From Plantago ovata (taxonomy: Eukaryota > Streptophyta > Magnoliopsida > Lamiales > Plantaginaceae), in the NCBI GenBank assembly GCA_028274465.1, contig CM051458.1, positions 80,930,085-80,994,084 on the forward strand: a DNA stretch of 64,000 bases. The letters are read 5' to 3'. A model generated the notes under the pieces. That model searched no databases. It saw only the letters and a program-made list of their open reading frames with translations, and was not told where the DNA came from. Position numbers and translations under genes: made by a program. This document shows, one piece after another, positions 1 to 12,500 of this stretch; positions within the stretch are counted from its first letter, which is position 1; each line of letters opens with the position of its first letter.

Positions 1-202
1 AAATCTGTTCTCTGCATTGCTGTAGCTTCCACTATGTTGTCTCTTCTTGAGTCTTGACTGATGCCCTCCAAGTTCCGAGTATTTTTGTACATTTTATCAA
101 ACAGTTTGCATTCTTGAAATTCAAGGGTTCTTACAGATCTAAAGAGCTAGTATCCACGTAACATTTTCTGCTTCTAACAGTATTTTGTTGATTTTCATCC
201 AG

Positions 203-716
203 ATTATCTCAGGAAAATCATTGTACAGGGAAGGTCGTCCAAGTCGACCAAGGTTGGAGATATCATGACTGAAGAGGTATTATATACTTGTACTATGTTG
301 CAACCTTAATGATTGGAAATTCCGTTTCATTTACAGCAAAATTGTTCCGTTTGTTAATAATCAACTGAACTGTGAAAACTTGGGAGTTTTCTGAACTGTT
401 TCAGTTTACTAACTGCAGAACAAGCTCATTACTGTGAAGCCAGATACTAAAGTTCTGATGGCGATGCAACTGATGACAGGTACCTTTTCCACTTTTATAT
501 CGCAACGACCTCTGCAGAAATCAAATTAGCAATCTTTGAAAGGTTTTAAACTCTGTACCATTTATTTTGGCAGATAATCGTATCAGGCACATCCCTGTGG
601 TGAATGACAGTGGAATGATCGGCATGGTGTCAATTGGAGATGTGGTTCGTGCTGTGGTGGCTGAGCATCGTGATGAGCTGACCCGACTGAATAACTTCAT
701 TCAGGGTGGATACTAA
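203..716 (+). CDS. CBSX3: CBS-domain protein, CBSX3 type (3' exons only)
   Basis: Last three exons of a gene entering from the left: 203-276, 419-479 and 574-716, with TAA at 714-716. All junctions are GT..AG and the phases agree. Translation gives KSTKVGDIMTEENKLITV, then AMQLMTDNRIRHIPVV, then GMIGMVSIGDVVRAVV, ending in NFIQGGY. These are the last part of the first CBS repeat's linker and a whole second CBS repeat. In Arabidopsis CBSX3 is a mitochondrial two-CBS protein that binds adenosyl ligands and modulates o-type thioredoxin; that function is family knowledge. The start, transit peptide and first CBS repeat lie outside the window; bases 1-202 look like intron. Family assignment is strong, the exact paralogue less so. 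Confidence 0.9.
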
Positions 717-974
717 GCGATGATGACGATAAACAGTTACTGTTCAAGCAACCAACCAACCCAGTTCATGAAGTTGAGCTTCTGTAGATATTTGGTGTTG
801 TCTGCATCTCCCAGTTCATGAATTCGTTTCATAACGAATTATCAACTTATGATTAATAATGCACTCTGAAAACTTGTTTCTTGTTTCATTTCATGATTTT
901 GACTCCTGCTTGTTCTGTCTAATTAACTGTGCCTGTTTCTTTCTTCTATATGTTGCAACTTGCAAATCATTGAA
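717..974 (+). other. CBSX3 3' untranslated/flanking region
   Basis: AT-rich sequence after the CBSX3 stop codon, with no coding signal. It probably holds the 3' UTR and polyadenylation region; no single poly(A) signal stands out. Confidence 0.4.
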
Positions 975-1133
975 CTAGAAAAAAATTTAGAAAAAAATTA
1001 AGGCTCAACGCAGTGTTATTCACTGTTCTAGAAAATAGTTTAGGCTCAACGCACAGTGATTGTGAGGCTTCTTGTTACTTTCACGTCTAGAAAAAATTTT
1101 AGGCTAAACGCACTGTTATTCACTGAACTAGAA
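975..1133. repeat. Short tandem repeat, about three copies
   Basis: Three diverged copies of a unit of roughly 55-65 bp. Each carries a CTAGAAAA run followed by TTTAGGCTCAACGCA or TTTAGGCTAAACGCA and a TTATTCACTG-like segment. The repeat ends just before the release-factor gene duplication begins. Confidence 0.55.
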
Positions 1134-1137
1134 AGTC

Positions 1138-4100
1138 GATAAATATCAAGAGCTGAAATAACAAATGTAAACAAGCCTTTGATGACCTCTTAGATAAAGC
1201 TCACTTGGATTTGTTTGTACATTTTGAACATAGCCTACATGTATTCACAAATCACAATGTCTCAGCGCAAAGGGGACATTGAAATAAAGTACCAAATTAG
1301 TTCGAACAGCAGCATTCTGAACTAACATGGATAACTTTCCTAGAGCTATTAGCTATATACCCATTCATCCTGCCAAGTCTATCTGTGGTGGAGTGAACGA
1401 GAGAACCTGACACTGATAAGAAAGAAGTACACTATGATAGCAACAAATAGTGTTCAACTGGTACGACTTGGCGAAAACCATGCTTCAACATATGTGATTT
1501 GCAAGTCCACGACCAGAATGCAAAAGCTTTTCACTTCCTCAGGAGTCAGGACCGAATACTGCCCAACTCTCTGAATCTGTCTGAGACAAGATCCAAGACT
1601 CTGGAAATGACTCCACAGTTTTATGATCAAATTTCAAACCTGCAAAGAAGCAAACCTTCCTTTTACAATGGTTTTGTCAATAAAATCATTTGGTATATTC
1701 CGTAATATCATTTAGAGAAAGGAAGGAATTCTGAGACAATGGTTCATATGTTATGGCAGTTTATTAAATTGAATTCAAATTATCAGGACAGTTGGGAGCA
1801 ATGATGAGGAAATTCAATTGTTTAAGTTACTATAAGTGTTTATGATATTATTTCTCCCTTGATTTATTACTTTGGCAGTTCAGAGTTTTATAAAACTCTC
1901 TGTACCTGTACTCTCTCCCCCAGAGAACTATACTTCCCAAAAACTATACCCAATTTCACTGGAGCTTGAGCTGTACCTTTATTCTTGCACACTAAAAACA
2001 TTTCCATCTATTTTTTCCACCCTTTTCAAGCCTTCGCACACTTCATCAACTTCTATTATTAAAAACTAGATCACCAAAAAACTGTGTCAATCCTACAGGA
2101 TATAGTTCTCCGGTATAGAGTGAGTAATGAACTAAGACTAAGAAATGAATAATTGCAATTGGAAGCACAAAGTAATGCTGAGGTGAAGATGTCATTATCA
2201 CTCGTAGGATTTAAGAGCCTGTACCTGATACATTGGATTGACATCAGCAAGAATCCTACTTTAGAGGTTTCATGCCCTGCATTTTTAGGTTAAATGATCA
2301 ATACTACAGCTAAAAATAATCGTCACATGTTCTACAGCACGCATCTATATACTATATTTCTTTTATCAATACATGTAAAGGGCTACAACCAAGAAAAAAT
2401 GTAGGAAATCAACACATAGGACTCGACCATGTTAACTCTATTCTTCATTCAGCTTAGATTGAAGCTGAATCATGGCTTAACATAATCAAATTTCTCTTTT
2501 TAGCTGATGGGTTCTCATCAGCTAGTTTGTATCTGGAAGTATAATAAGGGGTAAAACATCTGAATTTGAACTTTTCAGTATGCAGCTTCATGCAAAATGT
2601 CTTTAGGGGCGAACTATCTATCTGAATTTGAATTGACAAGATAAGTTAACTTGATATACTGCTATAAATCAATACCTTGCCAGCCCTAAACTCATTCACA
2701 GCCAATCGTAGAGAATCATCAGATAATATCAACCGTGATAAAGCTCCAGTGCTCAGCCTGCAGAACGTCAATAAAAACAGGCCCTAAATTTCTAAAAAGC
2801 CACAGGCAAAAGAAATAATTTAAGCTGCAAAAGTTCATGTTTTGTACCCCAACTTCTTTGCAGCATCTGCAACAGAGCCTTCAGCTGCAAAAATAAGGTC
2901 TAGCAAAGCTTGCATTCCCTGTAAAAATGTGGTTTCAGGGATCAGATTAGGATGCAATACAATGCCACAATATTCAAGAACCTAAAGAAAGTTTTACGAG
3001 TAAGAAAACAGACGAAAGCAAATTTTGGATTATTAGGTCCAATCTGATTCCCTTTTTCTGATCCTCGTATAGCCGACTTCGCAGGCAGAATTTGAATAAG
3101 TTCTGGAGGAGGTATGTATGCTTCAAGATCTATCTCGTTCCTCACTACGTAGGAGAAACATAATATAGTTAGTCTACCTTGAAAGAAAAGCATTGAACAC
3201 TACAAGTTGCAGCAACTACATGACATACATGACGAACAAACCATAAACAATTAAAATAAATGGAACATAATAAATAGAAACTTGAACCTATACAAGTAAA
3301 TGTGCACCTCTAATCGCTAATAGTGTTCTCAATCTTGCAAGAGCTGATGCACGATTTTTGTGTTGTGACCTGTCCTCTGCAGCCTATCCAGTGGAAGTTT
3401 ATAAGCACACATACATAGACGAAAAAATATAGATATGATGGGCCAATACGTTAATATTGCTCCATATTACATTCAACAAGTATGGAAACGCCAGTATGTT
3501 ATTTTTCTTGCAATCTATGCTCTAATGTTTTCAGAAACACTACCTAAAGCCCTTTTCTTTCAAACTTGAAAAAAAGCTTTTAGCCATCTTTTTCTGCATG
3601 AAGCTAAAGGCCTTTGGTGTTTGGAAAGCAGTGGGTTTTGATTTATCTTTATTAATTTATATATTTCTTTTTAAGAAACACGAGGGATTGCATAAAAATA
3701 ACACAGGAATTTGACACAAGCTACTTACAACAAAGGGTGTAATGCATTTCCCCAGATATTGACTTCTAAGTCTCACAAACCTGGGCAATAATGCCAGTTG
3801 GAATATGCTTTAGACGCACGGCTGTCTCACGCTTGTTCCGGTGTTGTCCCCCGGGACCTGACGACTTATATGTGTCCATCTGGCATTGACTCATCAGTTG
3901 GTCATCTGTCAACATGAGATACTCCTTGCCACCGCCACTCTCAGAAACTGTAGCGTTACTAGTTGAGGAACCAGAACTGAAATCATTCGAGAACACAACT
4001 TTAGACTCACGGACACGTGTATTGATTCCTAAACATCCCCTTGTATTCTGTTTCTGAACAAAAAGAATCCTCGCAGAATTCCAATAACTGGAGTAATGGC

Positions 4101-4262
4101 TAAAACAAGAACGAGAAGATGGATTTCGGAAACTGCAAATGCTGCTTGGAAATCTTAGAAATGATCTAAGGACACAATGAGCCATCTGACTTGGACCGGG
4201 CAGATAGGAGAAACTTCAACCTACAACAGTAAAAATAAAACAAACATGTAAAATTGAGCTGC
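1138..4262. repeat. Left (parental) copy of a tandem gene duplication
   Basis: This segment, which holds the intact release-factor gene with its 3' flank and 5' leader, is related to 7121-8892. Shared landmarks are the ACAATGTCTCAG block near 1254 and 7244, the GTACGACTT/GCACGACTT block near 1462 and 7382, all 3' exons, and the leader upstream of the ATG. Similarity runs through introns and flanks, so this was DNA-level duplication and not retrocopying. Confidence 0.75.
2256..4185 (-). CDS. Organellar class I release factor-like protein (GGQ domain)
   Basis: Six coding exons on the minus strand: 3781-4185, 3308-3383, 3014-3144, 2848-2918, 2676-2757, 2256-2276. All are GT..AG with matching phases, giving 261 residues. 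A 5' UTR intron (4221-4689) is also visible. Residues 1-60 are basic, Ser-rich and acid-poor, as in a mitochondrial or plastid presequence. The hydrolysis motif [19 protein letters not shown] has GGQ at about 112-114. It is followed by the [17 protein letters not shown] helix and QIGPNNPKF, and it ends MKPLK. The short GGQ form without a codon-recognition domain resembles the C12orf65/ICT1-like peptidyl-tRNA hydrolase group that rescues or terminates organellar ribosomes. Its exact substrate here is inference. Confidence 0.88.
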
Positions 4263-4689
4263 CTTTCATTTCTATGGTCATCAGAGTGGGAGTTCTTTTG
4301 TTTCTTTCTTTTTTTTGGGAGTTCATTTTCCTACAAACAATGTGGACTTATTGCAAGTAGTAATCTCTTGTCAACTTTCCTAGCAAGTATTAATCAAACA
4401 GTTGGAATTGAGAAAGGAGGATCAAGTGTGATGCACCAATCCAATCCAATCCAAACCAAACAACATTATTATTATTATCTGAATTGAATTAACACAGACA
4501 GTACAGACAGAACAGCAACTCCAAAAGAAGAAATAGTTTCATCTCTCAATGCTCAAAAACTGACAATAATTATTCATTGATTCTACGAGCACAAAATTTC
4601 CCTAGAATTTAGTCTTTATCAATCAATATTATGATATATACAGCAAGACAGCATACCTTTGAAGAAGAAAGTTCAGCTAAATTGCTTAC

Positions 4690-5157
4690 TTCAGGGAATC
4701 GACGGCGGCGACGGCGGCAAGCTGCGGTGGTTGAATTAAGTAACGCCCTTCAAGGTTTTGCAATATTATTACTAGTACATTACTTTTCTTTTTTAATTGT
4801 AGGACTTGTTTAGTCTGTTTTAACTTAGCCTATTGGGTAATTAGTAATTACAGAAAATTGGGCAATTACAATTTACATTCTTTTTAATCTTGATACACAC
4901 GCTGTTACAATATCGACATATGACACCACCCTACGATTACTACGGGCGAAGATAGAAAATGTGTACCTTAAACTTGAGGTTTTAGTCCATGCATTCCAAA
5001 TCTTATGCCATTATTTTCGGGTGCCCGCTATTATTTTCTAGCACCTTATAGCGGATAAAGTTAGAATCAAATTTGTAAAGTTTCCAACCATTCAATTCTT
5101 GGTTGTTCAACTACTCTGGATACTCCTACAACTAATCAATTGTAAAGTGTTGTTATG
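4690..5157 (-). promoter_or_regulatory. Release-factor gene leader exon and upstream region
   Basis: A non-coding first exon begins at 4690, with the donor GTAAGCA just 3' of it on the minus strand. It is rich in GCCGCCGTCGCC-type triplets up to about 4730. The promoter should lie in 4760-5157, an AT-rich stretch with no other coding signal. No TATA box or start site can be fixed by eye. Confidence 0.5.
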
Positions 5158-5342
5158 CGAGCCGAGCTTTATCGAGTACTCGGCTCGGCTCGGCTCGAGC
5201 TTGGCTCGCTCAATAAGGTTTTCGAGCCGAGCTCGAGCCTAACTTTAGGCTCGTTTCATTAACGAGCTCGGCTCGGCTCGATAAATACTCGGCTCGACTC
5301 GTTAGGCTCGATATATATACATGCCCTTCATACTACATTTTT

Positions 5343-6388
5343 TGTTGAGAGTAGTATGAATTCCGAGAAGTTATTAGATATGTAAATGATCTACGGCCGA
5401 GATTCATTTTATGATTAAAGGCTGGGATTAAAGGAAGCATCTATTATTTGGAGGAGAAGTTTGTTAGTAGCAGTTACCACACTGCGTACAACCAAAGCAA
5501 TCTCCAGAAGAGTATTAATAGGAATTGTTATTCCTCTAGTCCAGAGAGCTCATTTTTAGATTTCATTCTATTTTCTTCTCTAGATTACTGCTTGTTCTTC
5601 CTTCTTCATTGAGCGCATAGTGAGTGAGTTGCATAGAGTTACAGAGCATCAAGCTCGGAGCAAACTTGTAATCTGTAGCACTTGTTATCGGTGATAGTGA
5701 ACTTTTTCTGGTTCCCGTGGATGTAGGTTTCTCCTGAGACTGAACCACATATATATGTGTGTTGATTTCGTTTACTTGCAGTTTTCAATTGAGGTTTGAT
5801 TGGTTAGGGTTCTAGCAGAATTGATTTGGGATATTTCTGTGATTTTGCTGTTATTGTACAACAATTGGCGCCATCTGTGGGAAATCCTGGGCAAAATCGA
5901 TTGTGAATCCTTCCAGATTGATCTCTGAGTTGAAGGATGTCGTCTGCAAAGTTTGAGGTTGAGAAACTGACAGCGAAGTCTAATTTCACGTTGTGGAAGA
6001 TTAAAATGAGAGCTCTGTTAACGAAGGAGGAGACGGTTGAGGCATTGGAAGGCGATAAAGGATTTGCAGCTACTGTTACTGCTGAATAAAAGGCTGCAAT
6101 CAACGCCAAGGCTCATAGCACATTAGTATTGTCAATATCTGATGAGATACTTATGGAGGTGACAACTGAAACAACGGTGAAGGGATTGTGGGATAAACTT
6201 GAGGAGATGTTCAATGCCAAGACCACTGAAAGCAAGCTCTATCTCAAGCAGAAGATGCACGCATTCAAGGTGGTTCCTGATAAGCCAGTGATGGAGCAAG
6301 TGTCTGCGTTTAAGAAAATATGTACAGACATGACAGGGGCCGGTATCAAACTTGCAGAAGATGATAAGGCCTTAATGTTGTCGAAATT
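5343..6388 (+). mobile_element. Truncated Ty1/copia-type retrotransposon (5' LTR plus gag start)
   Basis: A probable 5' LTR runs from TGTTGAGAG near 5343 to TGTACAACA near 5865. It is followed by TTGGCGCCATCTGTGGGAA, a usual primer-binding-site context for plant LTR elements. A gag reading frame then starts at 5937. The element stops abruptly at about 6388, where the GAGCCGAG array begins. No protease, integrase, reverse transcriptase or 3' LTR is present, so it cannot be autonomous. Confidence 0.65.
5937..6388 (+). pseudogene. Copia-type gag fragment with in-frame stop
   Basis: The frame opens with ATG at 5937 and encodes KFEVEKLTAKSNFTLWKIKM, then VKGLWDKLEEMFNAKT, KLYLKQKMHAFKV and GIKLAEDDKALML. 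This is the standard UBN2/copia gag order (FxLWK, LWxxLE, L..QL..F). A TAA at 6087-6089 interrupts the frame at codon 51, and the same frame then continues to the truncation at 6388. The nucleocapsid zinc knuckle is missing. This is a dead gag remnant. Confidence 0.8.
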
Positions 6389-6491
6389 TTCGAGCCAAAC
6401 GAGCCGAGCTCGAGCCTTATTTTTAGCTCGGCTCGAATGTTTTCGAGCTCGATCCGAGCTCGACAATACTCGGCTCGGCTCGGCTCGTTAA

Positions 6492-7120
6492 ACAGCAATA
6501 ATCGTAACGATCCGCAAGGTGCTCAACCAACATTTTCCATTGAAACAAACTCTTAATTGCCCCAATATGAACTACTCAATCACCTATAAATGGAAGATCC
6601 CTTAGCTTGTTAATTAAAATCATCATAAACAGAGGGAAACATTTAAGTGAGAGTGTGTCTGACATGTTCAGTTTTTTATAGTTGAGTGAGGTTAACGATT
6701 CCTTTAATTCGGTTGAATTTCCGATCCTAAAAAATTAAGGGATCATGCATGAACTACTAGTGTTTAAGTTTTTCAAGAGAAGCTTTAGTGTCCGTGCTTG
6801 CAATGTGTTATCGTTTGCCATTTCTAGTCATGGGTTTTGAGTTTTGACACGATCTACAAGAATAATTCTATGAACAAATAATTATCTAAATGTGTTAATT
6901 AATTTATACTTCGGTGCCCCACGAGTGATCGGACTTTGTTAACTAAAAAGAATAACAATAATCTTATTGTTTATACTTATAGAGTCCCAAAATGAATCAC
7001 AATATTACTAGGCTACTAGCAGTCTAGGACCGAGTCTGGGACTGGGAGAGTACGAGGAATGAGAGCATTTTGAGAAGAATAATCGGTACAAAGAGTTAGC
7101 GCGCAGTTCCCCCAGAAGTC
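6492..7120. other. Intergenic, nothing recognised
   Basis: AT-rich sequence between the GAGCCGAG arrays and the right copy of the tandem duplication. No exon-like, RNA or transposon-end signal was found. Confidence 0.4.
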
Positions 7121-8892
7121 TAAAGAGAAATATCATCAGAGCTATAACAGCAAATGTAAAACAAGCCTTTTTATGATCTCTCAGACAAATATCACTTCAC
7201 TTTGTTTGTACATTTTTAACATGCTTAAATGTATTTACAAATTACAATGTCTCAGTACAGAGGCGTTCAAATAAGCATCGAATTACTTCGAACAGCAGGA
7301 TTCTGTGGTCACAAGTGAACGGAGAACCTGACACTGACAAGAAAGAAGAACAGTGGCGCCAACAAATACAATGTTCAAGTGGCACGACTTGTACAAAGGG
7401 CAAAAACCATTCTTTAGCATGTGATATGCAATTGATAGGGAGCAGCTAGGTATTCAAGAACCAAGAACACATATTAGGAGCAAAGCTCAATAATGAACTC
7501 TAGTACCAAGAACACAGATTTTGAACGTATTCCTGAACTATACTTCTTTGGCCTATTTCCATCAGCAAGTCTGGAACTAGAATGCAAAAGCTGATCCAAA
7601 CCAAACTATTGACTCCGAAAATGACATTGATGTGAATCCACTTGGCTCCCCCGAGTTTCATAGTCAAATTTCAAACCTGCACAAAACTGAACTTTTACAA
7701 CGGTTGCATCAATTGCTGACCAGTCGGTATATATCGTAACTCCTAAGCTGCCACACAATGGTACACTAACTAGGAATTCTGAGACAATTGTTCATATGCT
7801 ATGGCAGTTCATTAAATTCAAATTATCAGAACAACTGGGAGCTACAATGAGGAAATCAGATCGGTTATGTTACTACTTACTAAGACTAAAGACAAATGCC
7901 TTGTGGGAATGTGGAAGTGCAAAACAATTCTGAAGCAAGGATCTTACTACCACTCGCAAGAGCTTGTACCTGAAACATTCAACTTCCTTCAGTAAGAATC
8001 CTACTTCAGAGGTTTCATGCCCTGCATAATTTGGTCAAATGATCACCAGTGCGAGCTAAAACGAATTTTCAAAGTTTCCAGGGTACAACCAAGATCAACA
8101 CAGAGGACTCGACCCTGTTAACTCTATTCTTCATTCAGCTAGATCGAGCCGAATCATGGCAAAACACAATCAAATTTCTCTTTCTTGGTGATGGGATTTC
8201 TCATCATTTAGTTTTAATCTGGAAGTATATTAACTCAGTATGCAAGCTTCATGCTAAATGTCAATAGAGTATAGGGGACCATCTGACTATCTGAATTTGA
8301 ACTGACAAGATAAGTTTACATGATATACAGATATAGAAATATAGTAGTACATTCATAATCAATACCTTGCCAGCCCTAAACTCATTGACAGCAATCGAAG
8401 CCCATTATCAGTCAATATCAACCGTGATAAAGCTCCGGTGCTCAACCTGCAGAACATAACCAACAGGCCTAAATTCCTAACCTGCCACACAAGCAAAAAT
8501 TGAGCTGCAAAAGTTCATATTTCGTACCCCAACTTCTTTGCGGCATCTGCAATAGATCCTTCAACTGCAAAAATAAGGTCAAGCAAAGCTTGTATTCCCT
8601 GTAGAAATGCAGCAGTTTCAATAAAATTTCATTTGTGCAATTTTATTTGTTACACCGTAATCATTCAAGAGTACAGCCTTAGATTCAGGGACGAGTGTGT
8701 TGTCTCTCTGAACAAAAATAATTCTTGCGGAATTCCAGTAATTGCAGTAATGGATAAAAGCACAAGCACGGGAAGAGGTGTTTTGAACTGATCTAATGAC
8801 ATAACTAGCCATCTGAGTTGGACCGAGATAAGAGAAACTTTAACCTGCAATAGTACAAATATAACAAACATATACATAAAGTTGAAATGAGG
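7121..8892. repeat. Right (degenerate) copy of the tandem gene duplication
   Basis: Related over its length to 1138-4262 but shorter by about 1.3 kb. Part of that is an internal deletion matching roughly 2945-3985 of the left copy, which removed the second half of exon 1 and all of exons 2 and 3. The left margin (GAGAAATATCATCAGAGCT) and right margin (TTTAACCTGCAATAGTA) still align with the parental segment. Confidence 0.75.
8001..8812 (-). pseudogene. Release factor-like pseudogene lacking the GGQ domain
   Basis: Minus-strand relics of the gene at 2256-4185. Exon 1 survives only as its first ~57 codons (MASYVIRSVQNTSSRACAF... YWNSARIIFVQ, 8640-8812). It then runs directly into what was the third intron, so the GGQ motif and exons 2-3 are gone. 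Exon 4 (8528-8598) still reads [20 protein letters not shown]. Exon 5 (8366-8446) is 81 nt instead of 82, a one-base deletion that shifts the frame. The last exon (8001-8021, MKPLK then stop) is intact. With the catalytic motif missing and the frame shifted, it cannot make a working hydrolase; a short presequence-like peptide is the most it could encode. Confidence 0.85.
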
Positions 8893-9568
8893 AGTTGGTA
8901 CAACTGCAGAAGCAAGCAATTCAGAAAGAAAAAACACCGTAAAACCGAACTTGGAACATTATACTTGTCAATATTACACATTTTAATATTGTTTTTCTTT
9001 TTTTATGCATGGTAGATCTTGCACCCATCTTTTTAGCTAGCTAGCTAGCCTACAATTCCGGAAAATAGAGACATTTCCATTTCACACAAACTTGCGGGCT
9101 AGGTAAGTAGGCTGCGCGGGTGGGTATGCCGTTATCATGCCAATTGTAATTATTTGGCTGTAGAATCGAACAATTCAAATGAATTGGTTAGAAGTAGTCA
9201 TTTACTTGTTTCTCTTTTTCTGGCATACGTTGTTACTACTCTAATATCACAAAAAAGCAGTTGCGACCTTATATTATTATACTAGGACTGTGAGTTGAGA
9301 GAAGGTTGGGAATGAGAATTGAGAAGAATGCACCCAATGTACTGGACAGCCAAAACCATCCTACCAGCAGAAGCATCAATCTGTGGAGAAAATTAAAGAT
9401 CCTACTAACTTAATACTACTAGTAGCATTTGCACCCAACAAATCCACCTGATAACAAATTCTAATTTAAGACACAGCAGAAATTTTTTAAGTTAATAATT
9501 AAAAGCATAAACCAGCCACACTTCTGGTGTTTAGATAAACCACAATTTTTCTGTTAGACCACTCAACT
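8893..9568. other. Intergenic between release-factor pseudogene and UCH37 gene
   Basis: AT-rich. It holds a (GCTA)n-like run near 9037-9050 and presumably the UCH37-type 3' UTR just left of 9569. No coding signal. Confidence 0.4.
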
Positions 9569-12500
9569 CTAGGACTTGGTTGCTTTCTGCTTCGCCTTCT
9601 CAATCAAAGGCCTCAACTGCTTCTTCTCCGCGAGAATCTTCAAGAAGTTGAACAGGAACGGTATATAGTTGTGCTTCCTGCGAATATTCTCAGTCTTCCA
9701 CTTCTTAAACTTCTCCTCCTCCATTAAGATCTTCTCAGTTGCACCCTCAATCTTAGCATTTGTTTCTGACAGTGCTGCATTTAACGCATCCACATTAGCA
9801 TCGTCCACCATTCTCTCTGATTGCAAAGCAGCAAGCTGCTGCAACATCCGTTCTCTCTTCTTCTGGAGGTCCTTAAGCTCAGCAGTGTAGATCTCTTTCC
9901 TGTTCTTTATGATAGCCAAAAGATTAAACCTGATTTCATTTTCAGAATACCGCTCAATGCGTTCTTGGATCACTGGCTGTACCATTCGCAACCATTCAAC
10001 ATCATCTTGTCCAACTGGGCACGGTCCGAGGCTTATAGGCCCTTCCTTGAGACCATCAAGCTCGTAGAGTACACCATCAACTGGTATGTAACTTATGAAG
10101 TGATAGACATCATCATCTTTTCCAGCGGATTTTTGCTCTTCAGGTACAAATGGCTCTGGTCTAGCGAAACTGTTGTGAGCAGCACGAATTGCTTCGCTGT
10201 TATTGATGGCCAAGCCTTTGAGCTCAGGGGGGAAGTTTTTGGTGAATTCTCTCAGAGTGGATAATTCCGGGCCAATATCAACTTCAGGGGAGTTGAGCAG
10301 AATTGAGAGGATTGCTTGGGTAGCACAAGCATTGTTTATCACCTGAATTGCAGAACAAAACATTCCATTTAACTCAAGAATTATCCTTACATCATGGAAA
10401 TTATGGTGTAGGACACAGATTCTAAATATGAAAATTTACGTCTTGATCTATTCTAAAATTCCTAGTACCCTGTTTTTTAGAAAAGGTCCAAACTTCACCC
10501 CTCGAAATATAATGAGGATATTTGCACATTCCATATTATAAGCATGCAAAGATGCATGCTAAGTGGTAAATAGCTTCAGTTTGGCGTAGGGGGGTAGGGG
10601 TTTAAACCCTATTGGAACTACTCCGTTGAAGCGTCGTGGTGTGTATTGGGTCTGGGAGATCGCCTAGAATTTCAAAAGTTGAAAAGGATTTTATATATAT
10701 ATGGTAATCAAAACTAGACCTGGCTGGCAAAAAACAAGTTCGGGTTAGGATCCTTCATCACAGGACGCTCATCCTTCTCGCCAGCATGCCATTTGAAGAG
10801 GAATATTAGCCCATATATTGGCCTGAAAATTGGATGAGAAAGTCAATAATTGACTGAGAAAAAGAAACAAAAAAATGCGACAAATAAGAAAAGCACCAGC
10901 TGGAGAAGAAGAAAGGTGAAAAAAATATTCAAATAAACTTTGCCACCGCGCATGATAGTTTTATTTTACCTTAGGTTGTTCAGAGAATCAAGATCCAAAG
11001 AATACAGCTCCTCAACCTGTTGTAAGCATAGCACATGAAATGAGCACAACCCGCAGAAGTTTTTCTTTTTACAAATCATAAGAAACCAACAACTCAGGTG
11101 GATTATGACATTAATCTAAAACATGGTGCTACACATGTTTAGCATATATACATGGCAAGTCTGAAGAGGTGCCAATGAAACTTATATACAAACACATAGT
11201 TAACTCAAAAGGACAGTTCATGATTATACTTGCCAAGTAACAAGAACAGCTATAAAAGGCTTCTGAAACTCTTCGTAGTTTTTGCATTAATACAGGAAAA
11301 AGGTAGAACAACTGCATGATATTAAGAGATAAAGGAACAGGCTGGGGATCGGCCTTGGCATTAGACCAAGACAGACATCACGACCTATTTCTTGCAACTT
11401 TGAAAATTAAGTTGGCTTTATCACACCACCCACAAAGATAGAGAGTATGAAGTAGACTGTAATCCCAGTTTTTGGTCCACCAAATTTGAGATTGAAGAAA
11501 TGCTAGCAAGGTAAGCACTTGGCCACAGTTTTTGGTTGAAAATATCAGCCTAGTTTCATAAAGAACTTATAAACTGTGGTATAAACATTATTCTCCTTTC
11601 ATTGTCTTTTACCTCATGCCAGTCAAATCCTAATAAACTTTGAGTGACAACAGTACAATTTAGTGGAGCATTACATCTTAATCGAAAACAACTGAACAAC
11701 AAACACTCATGCTCTGTAACATAATATATATGAGAAGCAAAAGGCAAAGAGTTGGCCTGCAATCTCCTCCGAGGCATATGCCTAGGGGGATGGAACATAC
11801 ACAATCTTCACGTAACTGCACTTCGATAAGAACACCACAGTAAAGCAATTGCAATTGAAAGACCTCTGCTGCAATTAATTTGCATTTAACAATTGAAATC
11901 CTTCAGGCTTCAGCCATTCTAATTTTTTAAATAGCTCTTTCCTATTGTCCTGGTCATCAATGCATGTTTTGATTATCAATTAATTGCAACTTCTGTAGTT
12001 CATTCAAGGTGACATAGACCAATTTAAATTTGACTAATAAAGTACAGAAAAAGTTCCAAGTGAAATTCAATGCAGAAACATTTTGGGTATCCATTAGATA
12101 TGAATCCAATGGATGCAAAGCCATTGTTTTTGAAGTAGTTCAGGAAGTATTATCAACATACGCATACTAAAAGCTACCCCTGTCATCAGTTATAGTAAAT
12201 CAACCAGGTAGGTTGAGTTCAAAATTCACAAATCTTAAAATGTTACCCAATCATTAAAAGCGATGATCCTCCTCCAACATACCATGAAACCATGTTGAAT
12301 GAATGAAATACAACTGGTCATATAAACATACCTGAACCCCTTTAACTTGCATCTGGTGTATAAGCTCAGTGAAAACACCTGCAGCACATAAACAAGCATA
12401 ACATTGTATGAAAAACAAAGTTTCTGCATCCAAGGCAGAATAAGCAGCTAAGAACGTAATAAGAGAATATGATATAAAGAAAAGAACATCCTGGATAAGT

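Larger units (their letters stand above)
5158..6491. repeat. GAGCCGAG-rich inverted arrays bracketing a copia fragment
   Basis: 5158-5317 and 6389-6491 are dense arrays of GAGCCGAG/CTCGGCTC-type words, each internally palindromic, and they face each other as inverted repeats. The outer ends read GCGAGCCGAG on the left and, as complement, ACGAGCCGAG on the right. Everything between is a copia LTR/gag fragment. This could be a terminal-inverted-repeat transposon carrying captured retroelement DNA, or two nearby palindromic repeats joined by deletion. I see no clean target-site duplication. Confidence 0.5.

Noticed and set aside
4254..4487. 77-codon frame upstream of the release-factor gene
   Set aside because: Lies in the 5' UTR intron on the opposite strand, T-rich, with no homology.
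9821..10264. 147-codon frame on the + strand inside the UCH37 last exon
   Set aside because: Antisense shadow of a well-supported exon with no homology of its own.
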